A DNA stretch of 17,448 nt from Pedobacter sp. UBA1951 (lineage in GTDB: Bacteria; Bacteroidota; Bacteroidia; Sphingobacteriales; Sphingobacteriaceae), in the NCBI GenBank assembly GCA_002336465.1, contig DDEP01000211.1, positions 1-17,448 on the forward strand, given 5' to 3'. A program made the translations under genes and the position numbers. The notes below the pieces were generated by a model, which was not told the DNA's origin, made no database searches, and saw only the letters and a list, made by a program, of their open reading frames with translations. Within the stretch, counting starts at the first letter, position 1. Every line of letters starts with the position of its first letter. Of the stretch, positions 7,445 through 14,570 are shown piece after piece.

Positions 7445-10141
7445 TTAGTTATATAACTGGTTGAACATCCATTTAAAAGTTCCATGGGTCTGTGATCTAA
7501 AAGTGATCTCAGGGCCAAAAGCAATGAGTTTACCTTTTCCTACAGGGGCTTCAAATGCAGCTACCCCATCTTTTAGATAATTTTGTCCCCAAGCCCAACC
7601 ACTGCGTAAAGGCTTATCTGTATCAAACCAAGCTAGAGGTTTAATATGGTTATCTGTAATTTTAAATACAGGGCTATTATCAAAATAAACATCTGTTAGC
7701 TCATCCAAACCCCAGTTTGCATTTAAATTTTTATCTAATTTAACACTTAGCACGCTGCCTGGAACATAGAATTTTTCTGCTGAAAGTTTTACTTCTTTAC
7801 CATTTGTATTTTCAGTTAGTGCGTCTTTTACGCCTAGGTTTAAATGGCTTGCCAAGTTGGTTGCTGAACCTATAGCTACGATATTTCCACCTGCTTCAAG
7901 GAAGTTTTTCAACTCAGGGATAGATTTTTCAACAGTCATACGGCCTACTCTTGATTTATATTCATCAGGAATATTAGTTATGTTTTGGTTAAATTGTCCA
8001 CCTCTTCCTCCTGCTGCTCTTGCAGGAATAGATCCTCCTACTAAAATAATGACATCATACTTATCTTTGAGTTTTCCCGCATCAACATCTGGTGGATAAA
8101 TTACGGTTGGACTGTAATGGTATTGCTCCATGATATACCTAATCCATCCAGAAGGCATAGAACCTCCATAAACATCCCAAAGAGCAATGCGTGCAGGTTT
8201 TACAACCTTTGCATTTTTAGGTTTTTCTGCGGCAACCACCCTCATACCAAAATTACGCTCTGCTTTAGTAAGCGCTTCTTTTGCCTTTGCATTAGCGGGA
8301 ACATAGAAAGAACCATTAGACGGATCGCGTAACACTTCTACGCCTGCTTTTAAAAGGTCGTTAACAGCTAAGAAACTTTCGTTGGCTTGTGCACTTAAAG
8401 CATATCCGCGAGCATTAGCAGGTAAAGGTTTAGGTTTTGCGGTTAATAATTCACCTACAGGAAGTTTAGTGAAAGGGCCGTTAAAACCATCTAATATTCT
8501 ATCAAATTTCACATTCATTAAATAAGCTAAAGTCCATCCTGCTGCGTCATAAGGTGCAATTGGAGGGCCGCCTTCATATTTAAAATCATTAGGGTGATCC
8601 TGAGGTTCGAACATATCTAAAATATGCGGTCTAAAAGACTGGTCAGTTTTTACAATATATGAACCTGCAGGATATTTTTTGCCATTAACCGTAAAATCAG
8701 CAGTTGCTTCTTGTACTTGAATACCTGTTCTGATCAAAGCGTTTAAGAAACGGATAGCAGTAGTAAAATCAGGTTGATCTGAAGGAATGATATAACCACG
8801 TGCATCTCTGTTTGCAGGATCTTTCATTACCTGATCAAGGTATTTTTCAGGAATTTGTTTTCTTTCGGTTACACTTACTGGAGCTGTATTGTTTTCTTTT
8901 GCATAATTGGCATTAATTGCTTCAATCTTTTTCGGAGAAAATGACCAAGTATCTTTAAGACCTCTATCAATAGAGTTTTTCCCCATCTGGTAGATATTGT
9001 AAAGCAATTCATCAGCATAGCGTTGTGCATAGTTAAGCACGGCATAATTTAACGAAACCGAATAATCAATCGCATCTTTATAATACCATACTTTAGGCTG
9101 TACCGGATTTGGAGAATCTCCGTTTGGAAGCAAACGAGCTGGTACAAGTGGTATATTGGTTGGATTTGGGCTACCAACAATCTCAGTTAATAAACCAATC
9201 ATGTTATGGAAATAAGTAGTTGTGCGCAAGCCACCGTTATACCATGTAGAAAAAACAGATCCACCACGTTGTGTATATCCGGGTTTTCCTTCAATATTTA
9301 AACGGTTGTGCATAGCTGCTCCTACGGCATCAAGACTGGTCATGATGATCGGGTCAAATACATAATTGTAAGGATCGCGGTAAGGCGCACCGGCAACAAT
9401 GGTTCCTGCAGGGCCAGCCTGATGGTGATTGTACATGATTTGCGGTATCCACTCTACAAATAACTGACGGCCCATATTTTGTGTTTCCTTTAAGTTTAGC
9501 ATAAAGAAATCACGGTTGTTATCGTGGCCTGCATATTTTTCGTACAAACGAGGGAGACCAGCTAAAGATCTTTTTTCAGGCGTGTTTTCACGCATATACC
9601 AATTACTTTGCAGTTCCTGTCCATCAGGGTTGGCATGTGTCATCAAGATAATTACCTTATCTAGAATATTTTTGGTTTCTTCATCATTTCTGCTGGCAAA
9701 CGTATAAGCCGTTTGTATTAACTGGTGTATTCCTACTGTTTCGTTGGCATGTAAACCTCCGTCGATCCAAACAATTGCTTTTCCGCTTTTGGCTAAAGCT
9801 TTAGCTTGTTCAGGCGTTAATCCTTCTGCACGAGCCAACCTCTGCGAAATCTCCTTGTATTTCGCTAAGTTTTTGTGATTTTCAGGAGAAGTAACGATCA
9901 GCATGAACTGGTCTCTACCCTCTTCAGTTTTACCAATAGTGGTATATTTGATCCTATCAGAGCTTGCAGCAAGCTTCTTTAGATAGGCCTCGGTTTGTGT
10001 AAAATTGGCCAGATTATAATTATCGCCAATGTTAAAACCGAAAAAAGACTTAGGTGTAGGGATTTCCTGAGCGTGCACGTTTAAAGTGCCCATTATCAGA
10101 AACGCTATACACGCTTTCCTAACATAGCTTTTTAACATCAT
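7445..10141 (-). CDS. Secreted M14 zinc carboxypeptidase-like protein with C-terminal amidotransferase-like domain
   Basis: An 898 aa exported metallopeptidase. The signal peptide spans residues 1-24 (basic start, hydrophobic core, VHA-QE cleavage). The M14 domain covers about 45-390. DGGLHANETVG (127-137) holds the first zinc ligands H131 and E134. HDNNRDFFMLN (206-216) and MYNHHQAGPAG (236-246) carry the region of the substrate Arg and the third zinc His (H239 or H240). LLTEIVGSP (317-325) offers E320 as the catalytic base. A middle region follows, then a domain at about 648-898 (ARIALWDVYGG, YDVIILVGGS, LKNFLEAGGNIVAIG) with the look of a class I glutamine amidotransferase-like fold, but no Cys is seen at the expected nucleophile position. 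The likely role is periplasmic or extracellular peptide trimming. It is monocistronic, sharing a terminator with the YugP-like gene. Met1 and Met2 are both possible starts. Confidence 0.92.
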   Translation of the reverse strand: MMLKSYVRKACIAFLIMGTLNVHAQEIPTPKSFFGFNIGDNYNLANFTQTEAYLKKLAASSDRIKYTTIGKTEEGRDQFMLIVTSPENHKNLAKYKEISQRLARAEGLTPEQAKALAKSGKAIVWIDGGLHANETVGIHQLIQTAYTFASRNDEETKNILDKVIILMTHANPDGQELQSNWYMRENTPEKRSLAGLPRLYEKYAGHDNNRDFFMLNLKETQNMGRQLFVEWIPQIMYNHHQAGPAGTIVAGAPYRDPYNYVFDPIIMTSLDAVGAAMHNRLNIEGKPGYTQRGGSVFSTWYNGGLRTTTYFHNMIGLLTEIVGSPNPTNIPLVPARLLPNGDSPNPVQPKVWYYKDAIDYSVSLNYAVLNYAQRYADELLYNIYQMGKNSIDRGLKDTWSFSPKKIEAINANYAKENNTAPVSVTERKQIPEKYLDQVMKDPANRDARGYIIPSDQPDFTTAIRFLNALIRTGIQVQEATADFTVNGKKYPAGSYIVKTDQSFRPHILDMFEPQDHPNDFKYEGGPPIAPYDAAGWTLAYLMNVKFDRILDGFNGPFTKLPVGELLTAKPKPLPANARGYALSAQANESFLAVNDLLKAGVEVLRDPSNGSFYVPANAKAKEALTKAERNFGMRVVAAEKPKNAKVVKPARIALWDVYGGSMPSGWIRYIMEQYHYSPTVIYPPDVDAGKLKDKYDVIILVGGSIPARAAGGRGGQFNQNITNIPDEYKSRVGRMTVEKSIPELKNFLEAGGNIVAIGSATNLASHLNLGVKDALTENTNGKEVKLSAEKFYVPGSVLSVKLDKNLNANWGLDELTDVYFDNSPVFKITDNHIKPLAWFDTDKPLRSGWAWGQNYLKDGVAAFEAPVGKGKLIAFGPEITFRSQTHGTFKWMFNQLYN

Positions 10142-10167
10142 TTAAAGATTAGTTTACAATTTATTAT

Positions 10168-10175
10168 CAAATATA
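10168..10175 (-). promoter_or_regulatory. -7 element of the M14 gene promoter
   Basis: The minus strand reads TATATTTG here, an exact match to the Bacteroidota -7 consensus TAnnTTTG. A T-rich stretch about 20 bases upstream, without the usual G, could stand in for the -33 element. The start site would fall about 20 bases before the M14 start codon. Motif match only. Confidence 0.45.
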
Positions 10176-10205
10176 GAAGTGAAAAACATTGAAAAATATA
10201 ACTCT

Positions 10206-10213
10206 TATATTTG
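10206..10213 (+). promoter_or_regulatory. -7 element of the thioesterase promoter
   Basis: TATATTTG on the plus strand exactly matches TAnnTTTG. No good -33 TTTG is found at the normal distance: the nearest ATTG ends 14 bases upstream, which is short. If it is used, the leader is about 38 bases. It is the mirror image of the M14 element 30 bases away, so the 117-base gap appears to hold back-to-back promoters. Confidence 0.4.
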
Positions 10214-10258
10214 TTACATTTTTTAGTAAGGACCTTAGGTTCAGTATAATTTTTAGAT

Positions 10259-10645
10259 ATGACTTTAGAAGAAAGAATAGCCAGTTCAAAGACAAGCATT
10301 TTTAAAGCAGTTTTTCCAAGTACAACAAATCATTACGATACGCTTTTTGGTGGTACAGCTATGCATATGATGGATGAAGTTGCTTTTATTACAGCTACTC
10401 GTTTTAGCAGGCAAAAAATGGTTACGGTAAGTAGCGACAGGATTGATTTTAAGCAACCCATTCCTGCGGGAACCATTGTTGAACTAGTTGGACATGTTAC
10501 TCATGTGGGCAATACCAGTTTAAAAGTAAGCGTGGAAATATACATTGAGCAGATGTATGCCGAAGGTAGAGAATTAGCTATACATGGCGAATTTACCTTT
10601 GTTGCTTTAGATGATAATAAAAAACCAACAACGGTAATCAAATAA
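10259..10645 (+). CDS. Acyl-CoA thioesterase, YciA/BACH-like hotdog protein
   Basis: A 128 aa single-hotdog thioesterase that hydrolyses acyl-CoA to free acid and CoA in the cytosol. Family features are FPSTTNHYDTLFGGTAMHMMDE (residues 19-40), containing N24, the G31-G32 turn and the acidic pair D39-E40 at the start of the hot-dog helix. VTVSSDRIDFKQPIPAGTIV (55-74) and the VGHVTHVGNTSLKVSVEIY strands follow. Length and order match YciA-type and BACH-type enzymes, whose D-E pair is catalytic. The acyl-chain preference cannot be read from sequence. The gene is alone between the divergent promoter region and a hairpin terminator shared with cdsA. Confidence 0.9.
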   Translation: MTLEERIASSKTSIFKAVFPSTTNHYDTLFGGTAMHMMDEVAFITATRFSRQKMVTVSSDRIDFKQPIPAGTIVELVGHVTHVGNTSLKVSVEIYIEQMYAEGRELAIHGEFTFVALDDNKKPTTVIK

Positions 10646-10652
10646 AAATATA

Positions 10653-10683
10653 CTTGCCCAACTTTCTTGTAAGATTGGGCAAG
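10653..10683. terminator. Hairpin terminator between the thioesterase gene and cdsA
   Basis: CTTGCCCAA at 10653-10661 pairs perfectly with TTGGGCAAG at 10675-10683 around a 13-base loop that can itself pair weakly. It fills the 40-base gap between two convergent stop codons. For the minus strand a T-rich stretch follows the stem (read as TATATTTTTAT), giving a good intrinsic terminator for cdsA. For the plus strand the following tract is weaker. Confidence 0.8.
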
Positions 10684-10685
10684 CT

Positions 10686-11492
10686 TTAATTTAGTAACCA
10701 GAATAAATAAGTGTAGACCAAAGGCGCTGCAATCAATAGGCCATCAAAACGATCTAAGAAACCGCCATGGCCAGGCAGAAAACTACCAGAATCTTTTACA
10801 CCTAAGCTGCGTTTCAGCATTGATTCTACCAGATCACCCAATGTGCCGAAACAAGAAATGATCAATGCCATTCCTGCCCATTCCAAAAGAGAAATTTCAT
10901 GAAACCAGATATTAATAATAAACGCAACGATTAAGCCTGTTAATATCCCGCCAAAAAAACCTTCCCATGATTTTTTGGGCGAATGGCGTTCAAATAAACG
11001 ATGTTTGCCAAACTTCATCCCAAATAAATAAGCCCCGGTATCGTTTGCCCATAACATCAGTAGAAAGGCCAAAGGAAAATGAAAACTGTAAGAATTTTCG
11101 GCTATGAATCCTAAGCTAAAGAAAAAGCAAAAAGGAATAATCACAAAAATCAACCCTAAAAAAGTAAAACCTATATTGGGAAAGGGATGCTCACTTTTAC
11201 GGTAAAGCTCTGCAATAAATACAGCAAAAAATAAAGGGATAAATAATAAAAAGTTTTTACTGGGAATATCAATAAAACGAGATGCGGCTATTCCTCCAAA
11301 GCAAATTATAGCTAAAGAAACCCCGATAAGTAAGTTAGGATGTAATCCTGTTGTTTTAATCATCCGGTAAAACTCCAACAAGCAAACAACACTTAATAAC
11401 AGATAAAAGCCCGTAAATGTATAAGCGCCTAAAAAAATGGAACCTAACATAACTATGGTAAAGAAAAATGCAGTAATGGCTCTAGTTTTCAT
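10686..11492 (-). CDS. cdsA: Phosphatidate cytidylyltransferase CdsA
   Basis: CdsA converts phosphatidic acid and CTP to CDP-diacylglycerol, the precursor of all major phospholipids, in the inner membrane. The 268 aa protein is almost entirely hydrophobic helices with short loops. Two diagnostic stretches are present: WANDTGAYLFG (residues 148-158) followed by SPKKSWEG (171-178), and the complete C-terminal CDP-alcohol signature from SMLKRSLGVKDSG (224-236) to LPGHGGFLDRFDGL (239-252), which carries the Mg2+-binding aspartates. The start ATG overlaps the end of the CPBP protease gene by 11 bases, which implies co-transcription and probably translational coupling. Transcription ends at the 10653-10683 hairpin. 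Confidence 0.97.
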   Translation of the reverse strand: MKTRAITAFFFTIVMLGSIFLGAYTFTGFYLLLSVVCLLEFYRMIKTTGLHPNLLIGVSLAIICFGGIAASRFIDIPSKNFLLFIPLFFAVFIAELYRKSEHPFPNIGFTFLGLIFVIIPFCFFFSLGFIAENSYSFHFPLAFLLMLWANDTGAYLFGMKFGKHRLFERHSPKKSWEGFFGGILTGLIVAFIINIWFHEISLLEWAGMALIISCFGTLGDLVESMLKRSLGVKDSGSFLPGHGGFLDRFDGLLIAAPLVYTYLFWLLN

Positions 11493-12414
11493 GAGGATGC
11501 TGTATGTTGTTTTGTTTGGCTCTCTTTTTAATAAACAATAAAAGTAAAACGGTTAAAATGGCACTCAGTATGCTTAAATATAAAGGAACGCTTTGCGTAT
11601 CAGATTCATTAAGAGGAAGATTTTTACTTTGGTAGTAATAGGCAATTATAACAGCATATGCATTGTTTAAAAAATGTGCAAAAACGGCGTACCATATACT
11701 TCCTGTCCAAAAATACAAATACCCAAAAGTTGCTCCTAAGAACATACGCGTAAAAAAGCCAAAGAACTGAAAATGGATAGCGCTGAAAATGATTGCCGAT
11801 AACCAGATGGCTACATGCGGATTAACTACCAACCTGAAAATACTGCGTTGTAATCCTCCCCTAAATATAAATTCCTCACAAATTGCAGGGGTTACGGCAA
11901 TAACAAATAAGTTAACAATGAGGCCCCAGCCCGAAGATGTTTTTAAAATCACTTCGGTGGTTTTGGCTAAATCGGCTTCCATTGCTCGCATCCAGTCTTC
12001 TATACTTTTTAAGAATGAAGGGAGAGACATTTTTTGGTTGAGTTCATTTATCCACGACAAAAATGGCAGGCTACATAAACCCACAAAGGCAGCCATAAGC
12101 AATAGGTTAAGCTTTGGCTTCTCAAAACCATAAAACTTGCTTAATGGTTTTCTTTCAACTACAGCAAGTAGAATAGCTGGGGTTAAAAACAGGCCGATCT
12201 GCTGTGCGGTTAGGATGATTTTGAAGGCTCCTACATTTTTTTCATTAAGCTGATTAGACAAAACGGCCATTAATGTGTCTAATCCGTAAAAAAGATATAC
12301 GATAATGCAGGCAATCAAAGCAAAAACTATTAAGCCTAAAATAGCAAATAAACCTAAAAACATAAGTTGTATAATAGGGTTATTCTCTTGCTTACCGTGT
12401 ACGTTTGAATACAT
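11482..12414 (-). CDS. CPBP family intramembrane glutamic endopeptidase
   Basis: A 310 aa multi-pass membrane protein of the CPBP (CAAX protease and bacteriocin-processing, Abi) family, related to eukaryotic Rce1. Hydrophobic helices are visible at about residues 16-45, 67-86, 103-120, 163-178, 198-215, 224-250 and 278-295. The catalytic motifs are all present: EEFIFRG (180-186) with the E180-E181...R185 pattern, the second-motif His in SAIHFQFFGFF (H214), and AHFLNN (246-251) with H247 and an Asn. Substrates of these proteases in Bacteroidota are mostly unknown. It heads a two-gene unit with cdsA and is divergent from dusB across 54 bases. Confidence 0.93.
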   Translation of the reverse strand: MYSNVHGKQENNPIIQLMFLGLFAILGLIVFALIACIIVYLFYGLDTLMAVLSNQLNEKNVGAFKIILTAQQIGLFLTPAILLAVVERKPLSKFYGFEKPKLNLLLMAAFVGLCSLPFLSWINELNQKMSLPSFLKSIEDWMRAMEADLAKTTEVILKTSSGWGLIVNLFVIAVTPAICEEFIFRGGLQRSIFRLVVNPHVAIWLSAIIFSAIHFQFFGFFTRMFLGATFGYLYFWTGSIWYAVFAHFLNNAYAVIIAYYYQSKNLPLNESDTQSVPLYLSILSAILTVLLLLFIKKRAKQNNIQHPHEN

Positions 12415-12437
12415 TATTTTAATTATATGTAACTTTG
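12404..12437 (+). promoter_or_regulatory. dusB promoter
   Basis: TAACTTTG at 12430-12437 is an exact TAnnTTTG match, and TTTG at 12404-12407 is a full -33 match, 22 bases upstream, at the long end of normal spacing. The -33 element lies inside the first codons of the divergent CPBP gene. Transcription would start about 25 bases before the dusB ATG. This is the best promoter match in the window. Confidence 0.55.
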
Positions 12438-12468
12438 CGGTTAAATAAAACAGGGTTGAAGATATAAA

Positions 12469-13461
12469 ATGTCAGTAAAGATAGGAAATATTGATTTAGG
12501 AGACTTCCCTTTATTGTTGGCTCCAATGGAAGATGTGAGTGATCCGCCTTTTCGTTATGTGTGCAAACAAGGTGGGGCAGACATGATGTATACAGAATTT
12601 ATTTCATCTGAAGGATTGATCAGATCTGCTGCGAAAAGCCGTCAAAAATTAGATGTTTTTGAATATGAAAGACCAATAGGCATTCAGATATTTGGCAGTG
12701 ATATAGAAAGTATGCGTGAGGCAACTGAAATTGCAACACTTGCTAAACCTGATTTGATAGATATCAATTACGGATGCCCGGTAAAAAATGTAGCTTGTCG
12801 TGGCGCAGGAGCTAGCTTATTGCAAGATATTGATAAAATGGTTAAAATGACCGAGGCCGTGGTTAAGGCCACGCATTTACCTGTTACCGTAAAAACCCGT
12901 TTAGGTTGGGATGATAATACGAAAAACGTTTATGAGGTAGCAGAGCGCTTGCAAGATATAGGCATACAAGCTTTGACCATACATGGACGTACGAGGGCGC
13001 AACTTTATAAAGGAGAAGCTGATTGGACATTGATTAGAGAAATCAAAAGAAATCCACGGATCAAGATACCCATATTTGGAAACGGAGATGTGGATAGTCC
13101 GATTAAAGCAGCCAACTGGCGCTTAGAGTATGAGGTGGATGGGATCATGATAGGACGTGCGGCCATAGGTTATCCATGGATTTTTAGGGAAATCAAGCAT
13201 TTTTTTGAAACAGGAGAATTGATGGATGGACCAACATTGGAAGAACGTGTATTGGCTTGTAGAACACACTTAACCAAATCTATTGAGTGGAAAGGGCCTA
13301 AAACAGGAGTATTTGAAATGCGCAGGCATTATGCCAATTACTTTAAGGGATTACCTGATTTTAAACCTTATCGTATGCAATTGGTTAAAGAAGAAAACAT
13401 AGAAGTTATATATCAGTTACTTGACGAAATTTCAGAAAAATACCTGTTTGCAGAACTTTAG
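12469..13461 (+). CDS. dusB: tRNA-dihydrouridine synthase, DusB-like
   Basis: Dus enzymes use FMN and NADPH to reduce specific uridines in the tRNA D-loop to dihydrouridine. This 330 aa protein starts with the FMN-binding APMEDVSDPPFR (residues 18-29). It carries the family signature around DINYGCPVKNVACRGAGASLL (98-118), with C103 of the GCP motif as the expected catalytic acid. VTVKTRLGWDD, LTIHGRTRAQLYKG and PIFGNGDV then VDGIMIGRAAIGYPWIF are the remaining TIM-barrel and FMN-phosphate segments. DusB is chosen over DusA/DusC because of the GRTRAQLY and GRAAIGxPWIF forms, though which uridine it modifies is inferred. apaG follows after 43 bases with no terminator, so the two may be co-transcribed. 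Confidence 0.93.
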   Translation: MSVKIGNIDLGDFPLLLAPMEDVSDPPFRYVCKQGGADMMYTEFISSEGLIRSAAKSRQKLDVFEYERPIGIQIFGSDIESMREATEIATLAKPDLIDINYGCPVKNVACRGAGASLLQDIDKMVKMTEAVVKATHLPVTVKTRLGWDDNTKNVYEVAERLQDIGIQALTIHGRTRAQLYKGEADWTLIREIKRNPRIKIPIFGNGDVDSPIKAANWRLEYEVDGIMIGRAAIGYPWIFREIKHFFETGELMDGPTLEERVLACRTHLTKSIEWKGPKTGVFEMRRHYANYFKGLPDFKPYRMQLVKEENIEVIYQLLDEISEKYLFAEL

Positions 13462-13504
13462 GTCAAATGGCCTGATTATTGAGCACAAAAATTAAAAAAA
13501 AGCT

Positions 13505-13891
13505 ATGGTTACGGCAACAACACAAGGCGTAAAAATCTCTATAGAAACGATGTACCAGGATCATCAATCTGACTGGGCAAATGCACATTTTATGTTTGCT
13601 TACCGCATTTCTATAGAAAACCTAACTGATTATGCCGTACAGCTCTTGAGCAGGAAATGGCTTATTTTTGATTCTAATGGAACTCTAAGAGAAGTAGAAG
13701 GGCAGGGAGTGGTAGGAGAGCAGCCTGTAATAGAGCCTACAGAAAGTTATGTATATGTTTCTGGATGCAACTTAAAAACCGAAATAGGAAGCATGCGTGG
13801 TTATTACGTAATGCAACGCGTTTCTGATGAAAAGAATTTTATTGTTGACATACCAGAGTTTGAACTGATCGTTCCTTATAAACTGAACTGA
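13505..13891 (+). CDS. apaG: ApaG protein
   Basis: A 128 aa protein made of a single fibronectin-III-like ApaG domain (DUF525), as found alone in bacterial ApaG. Family landmarks are FAYRISIENLTDYAVQLLSR (residues 31-50), KWLIFDSNG (51-59), the glycine-rich VEGQGVVGEQPVIEP (64-78) and YYVMQRV near the C-terminus. The biochemical role is unsettled: the name comes from an E. coli gene next to apaH, and cobalt/magnesium efflux has been proposed in Salmonella (CorD). There is no apaH nearby here. It probably shares the dusB transcript. Its stop lies 9 bases from the convergent upp stop, with no visible terminator between. Confidence 0.95.
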   Translation: MVTATTQGVKISIETMYQDHQSDWANAHFMFAYRISIENLTDYAVQLLSRKWLIFDSNGTLREVEGQGVVGEQPVIEPTESYVYVSGCNLKTEIGSMRGYYVMQRVSDEKNFIVDIPEFELIVPYKLN

Positions 13892-13900
13892 TTCCGGTAT

Positions 13901-14545
13901 TTATTTCTTTGCCCCAAATGCCAAATCTCCTGCATCTCCCAAACCCGGAACAATGTAAGCTTTTGTTGTCATTTCATCATCAATTGCACCAAGCCATAGA
14001 TGTGCTTTAGGTAAATTTGCCCTTACATGTTTAACACCTTCTGTGCTTGCAATGGCAGATACAATATGTAATTTTTCTATCTTATATTCATTGATCAATT
14101 CTTTTGCACAAAGGACCATGCTTAAACCTGTTGCTAACATAGGATCAGCCAGAATAACTGTTTTTCCTTCCAGTTCAGGTCCAGATATGTGCTCCATTTG
14201 TATAATGAAATCGCCGCCTTTTACCACTTTTCTGTAAGCCGTAATAAAAGCTGATTCGGCTTTGTCAAAAACACTTAACAATCCTTGATGCATGGGTAAC
14301 CCAGCTCTTAATATGGTGGCAATAACAGGTTGTTGAACTAAAACACTACTGCTGGCAATACCTAGAGGGGTTGTAGTTTCGATATTTTTATAAGCCAAGT
14401 GTTTGCTGATTTCGTGTCCGAAATAAGCCCCTATACGTTCAAGATTTTTTCTAAAACGCATAGAATCTTTTTGGATAATCTCGTCCCTTAATTCAGAAAT
14501 ATACGTATTGGCAATGCAAGACGTTTTACTAATATCAACTATCAT
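13901..14545 (-). CDS. upp: Uracil phosphoribosyltransferase Upp
   Basis: Upp makes UMP from uracil and PRPP in the pyrimidine salvage pathway in the cytosol. At 214 aa it is of standard length. ATILRAGLPMHQGLL (residues 76-90) is the conserved segment with R80, VILADPMLATGLSM (130-143) is the PRPP-binding loop, and YIVPGLGDAGDLAFG (197-211) is the uracil-binding motif. Two positions differ from the E. coli-type pattern: Leu replaces the second Gly of ATGGS, and Leu replaces Arg in GDAGDR. I take these as lineage variation and not loss of function, since all catalytic acidic residues remain. It starts 25 bases after the deacetylase-like stop, on the same strand. Confidence 0.96.
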   Translation of the reverse strand: MIVDISKTSCIANTYISELRDEIIQKDSMRFRKNLERIGAYFGHEISKHLAYKNIETTTPLGIASSSVLVQQPVIATILRAGLPMHQGLLSVFDKAESAFITAYRKVVKGGDFIIQMEHISGPELEGKTVILADPMLATGLSMVLCAKELINEYKIEKLHIVSAIASTEGVKHVRANLPKAHLWLGAIDDEMTTKAYIVPGLGDAGDLAFGAKK

Positions 14546-14570
14546 TATGCTAAAATTGTAATAAATATAA

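Noticed and set aside
11789..12133. 114-codon open frame on the plus strand
   Set aside because: It lies wholly antisense to the CPBP protease catalytic region, whose motifs are intact; the plus-strand product has no recognisable features.
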